Source: Paralvinella palmiformis (taxonomy: Eukaryota; Annelida; Polychaeta; Terebellida; Alvinellidae). Taken from it: a stretch of DNA of 64,000 nt. Position 1 is the first letter of the stretch. The number at the start of each line of letters is the position of its first letter. Where the stretch lies: the NCBI GenBank assembly GCA_025642065.1, contig JAODUP010000156.1:95001-159000 (forward strand), in the 5' to 3' direction. Made by a program: the position numbers and the translations under genes. The notes under the pieces are model-generated. The model saw only the letters and a list, made by a program, of their open reading frames with translations, made no database searches and was not told where the DNA came from. Shown in pieces: positions 44,401 through 59,531 of this stretch.

Positions 44401-45662
44401 ATAAAGCTACATGCACGGAAAAGAAACTTCCCCTGGTTAAATACGAGGAGAGGCTGTGACACTTGTACAGGTAATAACAAATGGGCTGTGTATTATTGTA
44501 AGTTCTTACTTGTCTCTCCCTGGTCGTAGGTTCACCTCATACATGCCATAAACAGGTCTGTGATCAGAGATGCGCACGTCTTGAGCACTGTCATAATGCA
44601 AACATGTGATGCCATTCTTCTTCTGACATCTGAACAAGATTCGATCCTACAAATCATTGCAAAAAAAGCAGCAGCTGTACACGATTAACCGTATATTTTG
44701 TCCAGAAATAGATGTACTTCATTTTAATATACTTTTAATTTTATGCATGGTCAGTACCCCTGAAAATAAATAACAAAAGTGTACTCTGACAGAAACTAAT
44801 TAATCACGTACACGAGATGGCATCAATCTTATCCGGAACATAACCAGTAAGTGGGTTAAGTATTACATGATCATCATAACAATGCTAACCATAATATATA
44901 GATATAATATTAGGCAAAGAGACAAAGATTAATGTGTTATCGATATGTTGACAAGTTAGTCGTCAATTAAGTCTTAAAATTCTCCCGAACTGACCCATCA
45001 TTTGTATAATGATTCTGATTAGGAATGGAAAGATGATTTGTGATGACAAAAATGCACATTTTCGTTCATACCTTCTTACAGCATAAGAAACTTCAGTGAC
45101 AAAGTGTTCTAAAAACTTAGTATTTTGTTTATAAAAGGTTGTGTTCTTGAGCAAACACTACACTAACACGATAAGCTGCTGATTCGATTGTGCTTGCTTG
45201 TGACACAGTTGAGGCTTATTTCCCTGTATCACTTCCCTTGCACCTGCTCAGAAAATATAACATAACCAACGGTTGGCATCAGGATACTTACTGTATAACT
45301 AGGTATTCTCATCTTCTTCGATGTATCGAACTCATCCGTTCCAATGTCATATTTATAAGTTGGTCTGAACTTTATTCGTCCTTCTAGGAAGTCAACAAAT
45401 GCCAAACCTGGAAAACATAAAACGAAATTAAGCTACATCTTAATAGTGACAGTTCAGAACCACCTATGGCAATTTCCAGGACAAACAACTGAATTAAAAA
45501 CTTTTTAGAACAGGTGTATAAAACTTTAGACAATATTGCTACATGGTACAAGAAAATTATCACACAATCAGCATCCATTTAGATGTGGGACTACTGAACT
45601 GGATATTTGAAACCAAAGCCATCGAGCCTACAGATTTATGAAGCATACTTATGCACATGCAT

Positions 45663-45705
<43 letters not shown>

Positions 45706-48590
45706 TACAGGTCAACAACCATATGATGTCAAAAAAACAAACAAGTATAAATATACAAACACACTATAGCACACCTTCATTTCTGGCAATGAACAATTCA
45801 TCATAACTCATCAGTTCGTCAAAATGTGGTATGTCCTGAGACTCAATCGCCTTCAGCTTGTTGCTGATCCGATCCCTCTCCTTCTGCATACGGAAATTCA
45901 GGTCACCGAGCCAGAACACGCAGTCGAATCTCGCTGTGACATCTCCATTTGCTAACACAAATAATAAATCGGGGTAGTACATCAATATAAGCGTGGTTAA
46001 TTATCATACAGCTTTAATGTTTCCATTAAAAACAAACCAAAAGAGTGCACAAACATTGCAATTTGTTATGTATTTATCATTATGGGCAATGGCTTATTCA
46101 TTTGAACGTTGTGCACCGCTCACAATTCAGCAATGCAGTTGACAATAATCCATCTCTACAACTGATAATTCATTTATGACCGAAGAAAACATGTTAAATA
46201 AAACTGTCAATAAATCTGATGTGGCTCTTGATTAACAAAACCTTTTGATTCATCATATCATTTAAACACTTTTGAACAGGTGATACAATACTATGAAAAG
46301 AATGCTATATAAAGGTGGTCTAATAATAAAAATATCATAAATGTACCGTTCTTCAGGCTTTGATCTTTTGATATTTGTTTTAAGTTTTAAATCTTCACAC
46401 TAAATATATAATTACATTAGAAAATAAACTTACGGCTCCTTATATGAACAAAACGTACACCATAAATTAAAGAACACTTTTCACTTTATTTCCACATCAC
46501 AATGCCTTACTGGTGTTGCCATCATATAGGAGCCCATAAACGTTTAACTTTTCAGTGTATGAATGAAGCAATTCCTCAATTGCTTCTTCTTTAAACGTAG
46601 TATATCAGTGTCTCGGCTCCAGTCATATGGTGACTGTGTGTTTAGTGTTGCAGCCCCCGCTTTGTGGAATAGGTTGCCATCAGATATTAGAAATACATCG
46701 TCTCTTGAAATTTTTAATCTGTTCTAAAAACACACACCTGTCCAAGGTTGCTTTCACAGATAAATAATAATTATATTTTAAATCTCTTATAAGGTTTTTT
46801 ACAGACATATTATTTGGGGTATTATTATATTACATATTATTTGTACAGCGTGTTTGAATGGCTCCTGCTAGTAAAGGGCGCTTTATTAAATATACATCAT
46901 TATTAGTAGTAGTGTTGCCTCCCATAACATCAGAAAATAAAAAATAACAATTAATTAATGTGAAAAGTTACTATGCTATTGGAGGTTTGAATCAATCACT
47001 CTTGGCACCATCAAGTGCAGTTCAACTGAGAAAGCACACGCTACATAATTTAATGGCCTGAAGAAATATGGCCTGATTAAACTCCAGCTGATAATTACCA
47101 AACTTCACTCAAAGTCACACGACATCTCCAAATTTATAAAAAATACACAATAGTAATACAAAATCTAAATATGTATATGGTCTAAGACTAAATATACCAT
47201 TGTGTAAATATATTAAAATATATCTTTCAAATATTGATTTTTCTAGTTATGTAAGTATTTATACAAACAGATTTGTTTAATTTTATTAATATCCCAACAA
47301 GATTTCTTTAAGCACATACTTTCAAAACAATTTTTGACACAGCATCATCAAAAATATAAAATAAACACCTCACATAATATACACTGATTTATGAATTTCA
47401 ATTATTAAAAGATAAGTATGATGAAGTAACCATGGTTAACTACAGACATAACAATGATTACCTTTTTCCAGGGAAATGTATTCATGCTCAGTTTATTTAT
47501 AACTTTTATAGTAATTAGACCTGTACTCTCTCTCTTATCGTAACACTACAAAATACATGAATTGTAATGGTACTCAAATGCTTTTGAGTAATCCATCACA
47601 TTTCTGGAAGGCAGATATTTTCAATGTGTATTTTCATTCACTTTTTCTATATACTTATCTACACCAGTGAACCCTAGTAGGTACAACAATATTTGACCTT
47701 TATGATCTCCAACTATGTCTGTCTACCCACTCTACTGTCTATGTCTGTCTATCCACTCTACTGTCTACATCTGTCTACCCACTCTACTGTCTATGTCTGT
47801 CTATCCACTCTACTGTCTATGTCTGTCTATCCACTCTACTGTCTATGTCTGTCTATCCACTCTACTGTCTATGTCTGTCTATCCACTCTACTGTCTACAT
47901 CTGTCTATCCACTCTGCTGTCTATTTCTGTCTATCCACTCTACTGTCTATGTCTGTCTATCCACTCTACTGTCTATGTCTGTCTATCCACTCTACTGTCT
48001 GTCTATCCACTCTACTGTCTATCCACTCTACTGTCTATGTCTGTCTATCCACTCTACTGTCTATGTCTGTCTATCCACTCTACTGTCTACGTCTGTCTAT
48101 CCACTCTACTGTCTACGTCTGTCTACCCACTCTACTGTCTATGTCTGTCTATCCACTCTACTGTCTATGTCTGTCTATCCACTCTACTGTCTACGTCTGT
48201 CTATCCATTCTACTGTCTACGTCTGTCTATCCACTCTACTGTCTATGTCTGTCTAGCCACTCTACTGTCTATGTCTGTCTATCCACTCTACTGTCTATGT
48301 CTGTCTATCCACTCTACTGTCTATGTCTGTCTATCCACTCTACTGTCTATGTCTGTCTATCTAATCTACTGTATATATATGTCTACCCACTCTACTGTCT
48401 ATGCCACTACAGCTCTTGAAACACTTGCCTAACTAAAGATGGCATTAGAAAGTGTGCAGATTCTAAACATTAGAGAAAGGACTGAATCTCGGAGCTAAAG
48501 ATTAAGTGATAATCCATTATACAAACTAGGCTACTTTGGATGAGGACAATAAAAACAGTGGACAAAAATAGTGCTATAGTAAAACAATAT

Positions 48591-48641
<51 letters not shown>

Positions 48642-51394
48642 GTTTGTTCCAGGTGTATCACATCTGGATCTTTAATTATTGCAAGCCATCTTTTAAAAGG
48701 GCAGGCATTTTAATGTACTAACCTTGTCTTCTGTTATGACTTCGTGTCTTTGGCAGCTGTAACGATGAACAGATTTTGTGGTAGTCAGCAATGCGGTCTT
48801 TCGCATGACCATCGTGTGCTAGGAGGAAAATAAACAGGTACAATATGTGACTTGGATTAATCAGAATTACATTTCTCCTGCTTGATTACTCCCTCAGTGA
48901 CTTGTGCATGCAGCCGGCTATGTCTACACATCTGTATTTAAATAGTTACATCTGCACTGACTCACTCTCACATACACACATTCACTCAGAACCCAACCAA
49001 CCACCGACTCAGTCACTTACACTGAATCTTTGTTACACAGAGATTATAGTAATTCCACATATTTCATATGAGGCACAACTTACGAGATAAATGAGTGTTG
49101 AGGAATAGAAATGATGTTCCAAATACATGGAATGATACAGCACAGGCACCTTTTGTCTTCAAACCAGATGGACCAGGTCGTGTTGTCACTGAGGCTTCTT
49201 CACAAACTATAAAATATACACAACATGACATTTATAACTCTCTCTCTCTCTCTCTCTCTTTGTGTATGTCTGTGCATATTTATGTTTGTTTGGGCACATG
49301 CGCAAATATGTACATGTGTGAAAACATACATGCATCTATAATACTATATAGTTTCCATATGGATATGCAACATGCAAGTTAATTTATACACATACTTATT
49401 CTGAGAAAGTGCTGTTAAACACAAACAGCACTGTTTGTAATGTGGTATTCCCCAGAAGTGTGGTTTAATCGTTTACTTAAACATGGCAGCAAGTGACACT
49501 GATGAAAACATACTATGTACTTCATGATGTGCCAATATTTCTGCTTTTATGCAGGCATTGGTAAACATCGGATGTGTTTCAATTAGTCAACAGGGCTTCT
49601 AATGGGTAACTTATTTCTATTAAAAAATTTACATTACTTGATTATAATGTTTGACTTAATCTTTCTAGTAAGTATAATATCAGAATATTAAAGTTTTCAT
49701 AAACTATATGTAAATTAAATTTTGCCAAAAAATGTTTTGCTTTCATAGTTTCATTCAATAATTAAGTTTTCTTTGGTATTTTATCCCAGTTTACATCTTT
49801 TATGGTGATGCTCAGACTGACCACAATTGACAGATATTAGTTTAATCATCAAGCTAATCAAGTCACCATGTAAAAGTTATTAATGTTATTCAATCACAGG
49901 CTGCATGATACTCAACCAAATCCATATATATAGCTTCATTATAAAAAAATGAATAATCATGTCACAACAATTATTGTTGACATAGATGCTAGGAAAAGTA
50001 CAATGTACCAAAGTTTATTATACAAAATGAGAAAGTTTCAAACAAGAATACATTTAATAAAGATTATACACCTTTTTTTAGGGAGAGGAGATCCAGTCTG
50101 TTCATTAAGGGTCAACATGTGGAAAGGTCCTTTTTGAAGATCAAAGATCAATTCTCGCCTAAATTCAACAAATCATTTCTGATTTACACTGTAACTGATT
50201 GATGATGACATTGTGTAGAACAAGTCAATGCCTATATATAAATACAGTGCTGTGGGTATATATAGCAAGAGCAATGATAACACTAATCAGGTGTCAACAC
50301 CTGTATATAAAAAGAGTGGAGACACAATTTTTAACATTGGTCACTTGGCTACAGATAAATCTAATCGATTCTATTTTTTGAAATTTATTTTATTATTCAT
50401 CAAAGTCTGTATTTTACCTGTAACTTTACTTTGAATGGCGTCATTTTCATAGCACTAACTTATTTCTATTCCAGCACAAAATTAAAGAAAGTCAGACTTC
50501 CAAGAGTAGATAGGTGATGCAGTATACTAGAAGCATTTACTATTTGGTAAAGCATATATCCAATTATTCATTTATGTTCGCACGCTACACAAATACACCC
50601 TGTACTGTTTTTGTCTGACTATTTCAATTCAATTAATAATTACATGTTAATGAATATGACTATAAACACAACGAATAACATTAAAATAAACACCTTATAT
50701 AAAGTATGCCATGTTATTCAGGCTTAATACTTTAAAAAAAATATTGTAGGACAAATGTTAAGTAAATGATATCCTTCAAGCTGTCTTTTTAAGTCTGACT
50801 ACCAGGTAGAAGGATGTCATGTTAATGAAGTGCCTGAAATGATTTGTGTGTGTGTGTGTGTGTGTGTGTGTCAGTTCAATTATCATTAAATAGGAAACTT
50901 ATTTGTATGTACATAGATGATGAGACATGCAAGACTTGTTCAAGCTACACTGGATTCCTGTATATATTTCAGATTACTATACTGATATACTGCTATATCC
51001 TATTTCACACATTCAATGTATTCAGTCGAACAACATCACTGTATCTAAATGATCTGATCCAAAGGTACCATCGAGACTGCTGGGATCTGAGTTTAGTTCA
51101 CTTTTGAAGATACTAAAAATCCATAGAGCAATGTATGGAAAGAAACCTTTCTCAGCATAATTGCTCCAAGGCTGTGGAATATTAGTTGCTATATCATGTT
51201 AAATCTGTAGCAAGTAAAGAAATATTTTATAACGTTCTTAAAACCAACTTAAATTAACCTATTTATAATATCTAATAACCAATATGTTTATGTTTAAAAT
51301 TTGTTTCTGCTAAATGAGCCAGTATGTGTTTTAATTCTGATTTCAATGTAAATCACTTCAGAGCAACTTGAGTTGAATAAGGCACTAAATAAAA

Positions 51395-51454
<60 letters not shown>

Positions 51455-54400
51455 CTCATCAACCATGATATCATGGCTATACTAAGCAATTATCAAAACT
51501 CATCACAGATAACATTAAATATAAACAGTTATCTGAGAAAACAAATATTAATTAATTTTTTTTAATCAGGCCAAAAATTTGTATTTCAAAATGTTCAGTT
51601 AAATTTATCACTGTTTAATAGATAATATCTCCCCCCCCCATGTTAAACCTAGCCATATCATCAACTACCTATTAAACAGAAAATGCTTAGAATTAGTGGC
51701 AGGTCAAGAGATACCTATATCGACCCTGGTACACACCCTCTTTACCTCAACCAAATCTGTGCTAACAAATGTAGAACAGATCTGTTCTTTGCATCATTCA
51801 TTAAGACACACTTATCTAAAATGACTGTACTCATGGTGAACTTCACTAGTTGTTGACCAGCCTTAACGGCTGCTCCAAAGAAACCCTCATAATGTCCACA
51901 GTCAATTACAACTTGTAAGACTGGGATAATAATAATGTATATTACTACTAACAATAGACCACCTTTATTCCTGGCATGCCAAGATCTGACACTCTACATG
52001 TTTTATGTGATTATCTAAATTATTAATAATATATTCCGAGATAATAGTGTGTTTCAAGATTATTCTAAACCCTCACTTTTTCTAAACTACAACTTTCTAA
52101 GTTTGCCTCTTAGGCATGATCCTGATCTAACCGTTGTCTAAAAACAAAATAAAATCAAAAATATAAATATTACTTCACATCAGCTTCTGGTTTATTGAAT
52201 ATGTGTTGAATAATATGATAATATTGTAAAAGATGAAGAAGACAAAAGTGTGAGGTTCGGATGCACGTCTAATAATGTTCTGTTTGATCTGACATTAATT
52301 GAAGCTTATTTCGGCCATTTTCTGGTGAGTAGGATAAAGCACACACGACAGTATATACGAGGAATTATTCACGTTCAAAAATGGTCACCATGTAGTTATT
52401 CATGCCAATATGGCGACCAATGACACTGATTATAATCATGCAATATCTTTTACTATCATCAGATATTTTTCCTGTTTAAAAAAACTACCATTTCCTAAAA
52501 TTTATATAAAATACTAAACTTCACCAAATCTTTGCATTGGTCACTAGACAATGTCAAAATCATTGTTTACTGTGTGCCTGTAGTTCTACAATTGCTAATT
52601 TGTTCATCCACCGAGCAAGATGTACGCTTATAATGAGAGACTTTATAACATATAAACTGTTTGTTGAAGACAGACGATCCTAGGAATGTATTTCTCATTT
52701 TATTCAGTTAGTTTATAAAAGACGAAGATGAATATATAATGTCAGTTTTAAAAGACGAAGATGGGTAAAGATAACATCTTTATAGCTGGTCGACAGCAAG
52801 AGCATCTCACCTGATGTATACCATATGAGATCTTTCCTAATGAAGATACACAGATACAAGACACCGTGAGTTGCTGCATACAACAAGACATGATGAGGAC
52901 CCAAAGTCTCCTGTAACTTGATCACCCACTCACGTCTGAAACAAATATGAAATATGAGTGACAATCAGCATATATTATACACAATTCTATACTACTACAT
53001 GTGCCACCACCACAATAACAAGTACAACTATTACTACTTCAAGTAGTAGTAGTACCCAAAACAGCTCTAGTGTTACCATAACTTATATGTATACATATAT
53101 AATGCCAAATGTATTTTATTGTATTAAAATTTGAGTTTTTCCCAATGAATCCTCAAAACTTTTTTCAGTGAGTCACTGAAAGAATGAGAGAAAATCATTA
53201 AGATTAATACAATTAATCAGTCAGTCAATGATTGCACCAACAGAACTATCAGTCAGTCAATGATTGCACCAAGAGGACTATCAATCAGTCAATGATTGCA
53301 CCAACAGAACTATCAATCAGTCAATGATTGCGCCAAGGGGACTATCAATCAGTCACTGAGTCAAATAATAATTTGGTGACAATAACTGAAAAGATTAACT
53401 AATCAAAATGAAGTAATATAACACAAAACACCGATAATTTCTGACTTCATCGTGGAAGGAAAGCTTTGATAAAAATTCTGCTGAAGACATATTTATATGA
53501 TATAGTTATGATGCCATTTGATACAGCATTTATTGGCTCAGAAATTCCTCAAGGATATCAAAAAATTCGAAATCATAAATCTGCCAGAAATACAACCAAA
53601 TCTGTTGCCTGGGTATGGCAAAAATTGGTACTTGGTCTGGATAAGACATCCCTTAATCAGCTACAAGTAGAAGTCTAGGCGGCTTCTTTAACTCCTTCCG
53701 TCTCAGCTTAATGAGTGCTTTATAAATGTTATTTCAAACACTTAACAAACTCTTTCTACTTGAGCGCTTACATGTTTTGAAGTCATTCGTGATTTCTTTA
53801 TGTACCTTACCACATCTGGACATATGCGTATGTTAATATCCGAGTTTAGTTCTAACCATAATCTACATAAAGGTAAGTTGTGTCTTATATACCAACGAGA
53901 ATGGTCTCGTTAGGTAGAGATTTACAGTTATAACTACATCAAGGTTGATGTTTAGCCATGGTTGACCCAGACTGGGACAGACTTAATAGGTCAAATCCTT
54001 TTCAAACTGGTCCAATCCAGGCTAATCTTGGTTATTAATTAGTAAAACTGGGCTGTCAATTAAACAAAAAAGTCATCATTTGTGATGTGAATTTACAAAT
54101 TAAAAGTTACTATCTATGAACAATACAAAACAAGTTTTTGCCTCATTCAGATAATTACTTATGACAAAAACTTTATAAATAAGATGGCATTTTGATTTAA
54201 ACTCATTAATAAAACATTAAAATTGTGGATAAAACTATCCTTCTGACATGTCCTTTCATTGTTGCATGTAATCATGAAATAATCATTAAGTGAATGCAAA
54301 ACAAATTACTACTACTGTACAGCCCCTCGTTGCGGCCACGCCTGAACGACGGTCAGTGACTATAATGCGGCCAGATTCTATGATCCCAAACATCAGCCCA

Positions 54401-57400
54401 TTTAACGTAATGCTAATTATGTTGCCAATAGCGGCCACACCTCTAATGGATATTACAGCCAACACTTGAAGTCCCAAATGCCAATCGAGGCCCTCAATAA
54501 CGGCCAATTGGCATATAAAACTGACCACCCGAGGCCAATCTCAATTTTACTTGACTGCAGCAAGTCACACGTGATGATATTTAGTTTCGAAGAGATATAG
54601 GGAAAACACGAAAACTGTTGAATTAGATAAGTTGGTTTTTATTATGTGTGCCTCAACAAGACATTACACGTGTTTCTGACAGTTCCACCTAACAGTTAAA
54701 ATAAACTGTTTGTGTTCATTGACTGTTGTTTAATTAAATGCATAGACACAGAAAGACACAGAAACTTGCCGCTCACTTTCTGTATAAATGCTACCACAAT
54801 TTGTGAAATGGAATCATATCATTTTAGGTATTTAGTGGACAAGCAACAATACAATCACAAATAAAAAATCTTTGAAAATGGCTACAAAAAGACGAAATGA
54901 ACTTTCGCTCAAAAGTTGCCCCGTTGAAAAATAGTGATGGTAAAAGTAGCAGGCAACTTGCCGAAGCGTATGGTGTTGATCGTACTCGGGTACAAAATAT
55001 CCTGAAAAAAAGCATGAAATTATGGAAGCATTTGAGGATAACGATAGCTCAGACCGTAAACGACAATGTGTCTCCACGACCAATACCGACATAGACGACT
55101 TGATGCGGCAGTGGTTCTTAAAGCTGAGGGGAAAACATATCCCCGTCAGCGGCACAATGATGCAAGAGAAGGCTCTTCATCTGCTTTAACCGCAAACCAA
55201 GCCACTATCACCTCATTCTTCAAAAATTAGTTCAATAATGTTATGAACTTGTACACACGTATCGCAATGCGATGTACTTGCATAATATTATTGTTTTTTC
55301 TATTATGTTTCCGTGAATGAAATTTGATGTTTATTCCGGCAATTGGCTCAAATATTTCAATAACGAGCTTCTCAATGAAGCTAAATTTGGGTTGTCTTGT
55401 ATTGCGGCTGAGTCCTCAATTATGGCCACAATTCACTGGTCCCAATGGCGACCGTAATACAGGCGTTGTACTGTACTTCTGTTACTACTACTATTACTAC
55501 TACTACTATGATTAATAACAATAAAAACATCAACGTAATAATTGTACAGCTGACTACCGTATGTATCCATCAATTGAATGTTGAATAAATAACCAGAAGT
55601 GCCACCACTACTATTGTACTAACTCTGCTTCTGGATGTTCCAATTGGGTTTGAATCCGTCTGTGGGTTGTATCCCTAAGGAGTAGACCCCTGTGCCATGT
55701 GATATCTATCGAGTATACCTAGCTCAAATAAACTAATATTACCACAGAGTTGGCAAGTCTACGACACAATGTCAAAAACCATGGATTAATCCAGGGTTTA
55801 TGACATCATGTCATAAACAGGTTTATGACGGTTTATGACATGATAGCATCATAAACTGTCAAAAGCACATTTTTATATATAAATTAAACAATTCTGAGAT
55901 ATACTTGAAAAGTAGTATTTAGAATGGCTTAAATTATTATACAATAAGTTAGGGCCTGATTATTAGACTTTGGTAATCATACGCTGGTGTTGTTTGTAGC
56001 CAAAATCAATTGACCTGATTGGTCTGCCATTTGTTTCTAGGGCTTAGGAGGGGGGGGGGTAAGAAAGTAATAGAATTATTCAGAAATTGGATGACAAACA
56101 AAACACTGCCCTCTTGGGTTGGTCCTGATGTATATCTGTGACTGATCATGCATCCAGTGACAATGGCTTCATTTAATGATCCTCCATGTGGCAAGAGCTC
56201 CAGATATCTGCTACTCTGATTCTATTAATCGATTTTATAGCTTTCACATTAAATAATAGTTACACGTGGTTAGCTTCATGGGTGGCTTCAATAAAGCCAA
56301 AGGGGATATAATTATGAGGTGGTGGAAAAGAGACCTCAAGTCTGTGACTGACCATGCACGCAGTGACAGTAGCTTCATTTAATGATCCTCCATGTGGCAA
56401 GAGCTCAAGATATATGCTATTCTGATTCTATTAATCCATCTTAATTATAGCTTTCACATTAAATACTAGTTACACATGGTTAGCTTCATGGGTGAAATCA
56501 TAGTGAACTGCGGTTGCCTAGTGGTTCAGCACCCGGCACTTGGTGCCAACGGTCACAGGTTTGAACCCAGCAAAAGTCTGAAACATTTCCAGAGATTAAT
56601 TTCTCGACATCGTGTGGGTGGCTGACCACGTTAAATGGCGCTGCCGTCTCCACTGAATTATTAAAAATAAAGGGGGACGTTAAAAACCCCTGAGGATGTA
56701 AAACACTCTGGCAGTGACCACCCTCAGGGTATTTCGGCTCCATCTTTCCGTACTGCTCCCCTGTGAGTGATGGGGGAGGAGTTTTCTCAACCACTCCAAC
56801 ATAGAGGCTGTGCCGAATAAGCGACAGGCTGGGGATTCTCCCCGCAAAACAAAACACAAGCATCTTAGATGATCTTCAGCATCCATTGAGAGGATTTTAT
56901 AAAGCTTTGGTGGCATCCACCCTGAGAAACGGAATCCACTATAAGAAACTCATATTTTGTTACAGGATCCTTCAAGAACTTTGTGATTTGGATTATTCGT
57001 GATTGACATATCAAATGGACTGATTCAATGCTACAAGTGTGAAAGATGTGAGAGTCTGTCATGGTTACTGAATAAAATATACCACTAAATTATTTCTGTT
57101 ACTATTGAATTGGAAAAAAATGCAACAGATACCAACATAAAATATTATTTTACATTCATGTTTCTAATATATAAATATACTAATTTTGATATAATGATAA
57201 TCCACAACTGATTCTAAGCAAAATAGATCAAAATTGAAAGTTAAAAAAAAGTTATGACAGTTTATGACGGGTTTATGACACTGTCATGTCATAAACAAGT
57301 TAATGACTGTTATAAACCCAATCCTGATTATTAATTATTCAATCTAAAATAGTTTCCTTCCATCCTGTTGTCACATAATGAATGCATAATAAATTAATTA

Positions 57401-59479
57401 TAATATTACTACTAGTGGCATCAACATCAGTCCATCCAATAATATACTGATGGCCATCCTAAATGTGATCTAACTACGGAGCAGGTGAATGTCTTACCTG
57501 TTGGGACAACTCTCCTGAGTACCGATCACGTACATGTCATGCACATACTCGCTCGTATCAGGCAGAATGAAGTCGTCGATGCAGGAAGGCACAGCTTTCA
57601 ATTCACACATATTCCAGGTTCCAATGAATATCCGCATTTTTCTGTCTGGGAAAAAACGTTCCAGCTCCTCCGGACCAAGAATAGAACCACTGCTGGTCAC
57701 ACTACCTACCAAAAAACTCCTACAATAAAAATTATATTTATAAATAATATTAGACGCAGTTAGTTATCGCAAAAATATCGTCTGGGTAAGCCTTTTTAGC
57801 CGATAATAAAAATGTGGACATTCGACTTACAGATCCGTGTACCAAAACTACTGAAGCAGATGACCCTTTTTCGATCCAGAACCCTTTACTGGCAAAAGTT
57901 TTGATATCTAGGTGTCTTAGATGATATTCTGGTTGAAATTTGTTTGTTGTTACACTTGTATTATAATTAAAATCATATAAACTATTGCACTTACAACAAG
58001 GAACAGACCATGAAATGGTACATGCTAAATTATTAATTAAGTCTAGTTGTGTACGTGGCAGCTAAAAACACTGTGCTGTTCTGCAGATGTCCAAGTCAGG
58101 TTTTGAATATCAATGACACTTGCGTACACATGAGATGTTTTATTCCGACAATTGTTTAATTTTCCTTAACCAGTCGAGCTGCTTCTGGGAACTCCCTTTT
58201 CAATACCAAAATAAATTCGACTTCTACGCGAGTATATACGGTACAGCAATGACTCTTATGCAATATTTTATCATTGAGTGAGTGGATAAGGTGTACTGAC
58301 TCACATGGACACACAGAAGTTATTTAATACTGTCTTTTTTTATTGTCGGACGTCATGCAGTCGGTCAATTCTAAGCCTTGAAATGGTAGAGAAGGGAGAA
58401 TCTCAGTTTATTCTTCCTGTCAATTTGTTCCTAACCCAAAAACTGTGACTTTTCTTCCAGTCGCTGACTACAACATTTAAACTGACTCGGCAAATGTGTC
58501 TCGATGCACGATTTCCATCACCATAGGGCCATCCGATGAGATACCAATTAAGGTATTCAGTGGTGGCCTCAAACCTATGAAGCCATGGAACAGTCTAACT
58601 CAAATTGGTCGATCTCATACAGGAGTCATCCAGAAATAAAAGGAAAATACCATAATATTTAATATAGTCATCACGTTTTGGGGTTCATTGTTAAGGGAAA
58701 ATGTCAGACTTCCCAAATTACATAACATTCAACAATTTCAAGCATTTTATACTTTTGTTTCACCAGAAAAGTGATTTATAAAAAGTGTTTCGGCGTTTAA
58801 AGTCGGCTCAAGGGGTCTGTTTTCCAACCCCATCCACGCCAAAGTGAGACGCACACTTTCAGGTGTGATTATATGCATGATTTTGCCAATTTTCACGAAA
58901 ATCATTAATCAAACTGTTCAGCAAAATTGCATTAGTTTTTATTATATGATGATACAGCTACTTGTAGCTGTATCATCATATAATCAAAACTAACGCTAAC
59001 GTACCATCATCAGTCCCAAAATGACTAATGTCAGGGAGATTTAATTTTCATACTTGGCTGTTAAAGGTCTCTTTGTCCCGTGTTTTGTTTATCAATCTTT
59101 GTTTACATGACATGCATACAGGTATTAAATTGAAAACTATTGACTTAATATTCAGATGAGATGATTTAATGGGAAAGGATTATTTATACAACAATAAATG
59201 ATATCATTCTCCATAATGCTCCAGGATACATATGTGACATGTTGACAGTTTATCAATGAAGAAGAATACTACGTTCGGTGGGTTCAGTGACGTTGGTGGT
59301 TCCAAGGGTTAGAACATCTAGCTACGGAGAAACAAAATTTCAGTGTTCAGCAGCCAAGCTACGGAATGCACTCCCAGCTCACATTCGTGAATCCAAAACA
59401 CTGAACATTTTTAAGATGTTGCTGAAAACGCATTTGTTCTCCAGACATTTTGGTGTTTAATTTCTTTTTGTTCTTAGTC

Positions 59480-59531
<52 letters not shown>

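Larger units (their letters stand above)
55783..57330. mobile_element. DNA element with TTTATGAC-rich inverted ends
   Basis: The left block 55783-55863 and the right block 57257-57330 are imperfect inverted copies. Reading inwards to outwards they share GACAGTTTATGA, CATGTCATAAAC and ATAAACCC. Each block is itself partly palindromic. The interior holds a tandem duplication and a SINE A, and no transposase. INPP5E intron 2 edge to intron 1. Confidence 0.6.

Noticed and set aside
47693..48432. Long plus-strand open frames (187-234 codons) as a Cys/Leu/Tyr-rich repeat protein
   Set aside because: They follow the 26-bp minisatellite, are open in all three frames, have no splice or start support and are antisense in an INPP5E intron.
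51742..51954. Minus-strand 70-codon frame as an INPP5E exon
   Set aside because: Exon 3 (52811-52935) joins directly in phase to exon 4 (49084-49206) and matches the family without any insert here.
53466..53678. 70-codon plus-strand frame as a LINE or gene fragment
   Set aside because: Only KILLKTYL recalls the LINE C-terminus; the rest has no recognisable family, so I could not support it.
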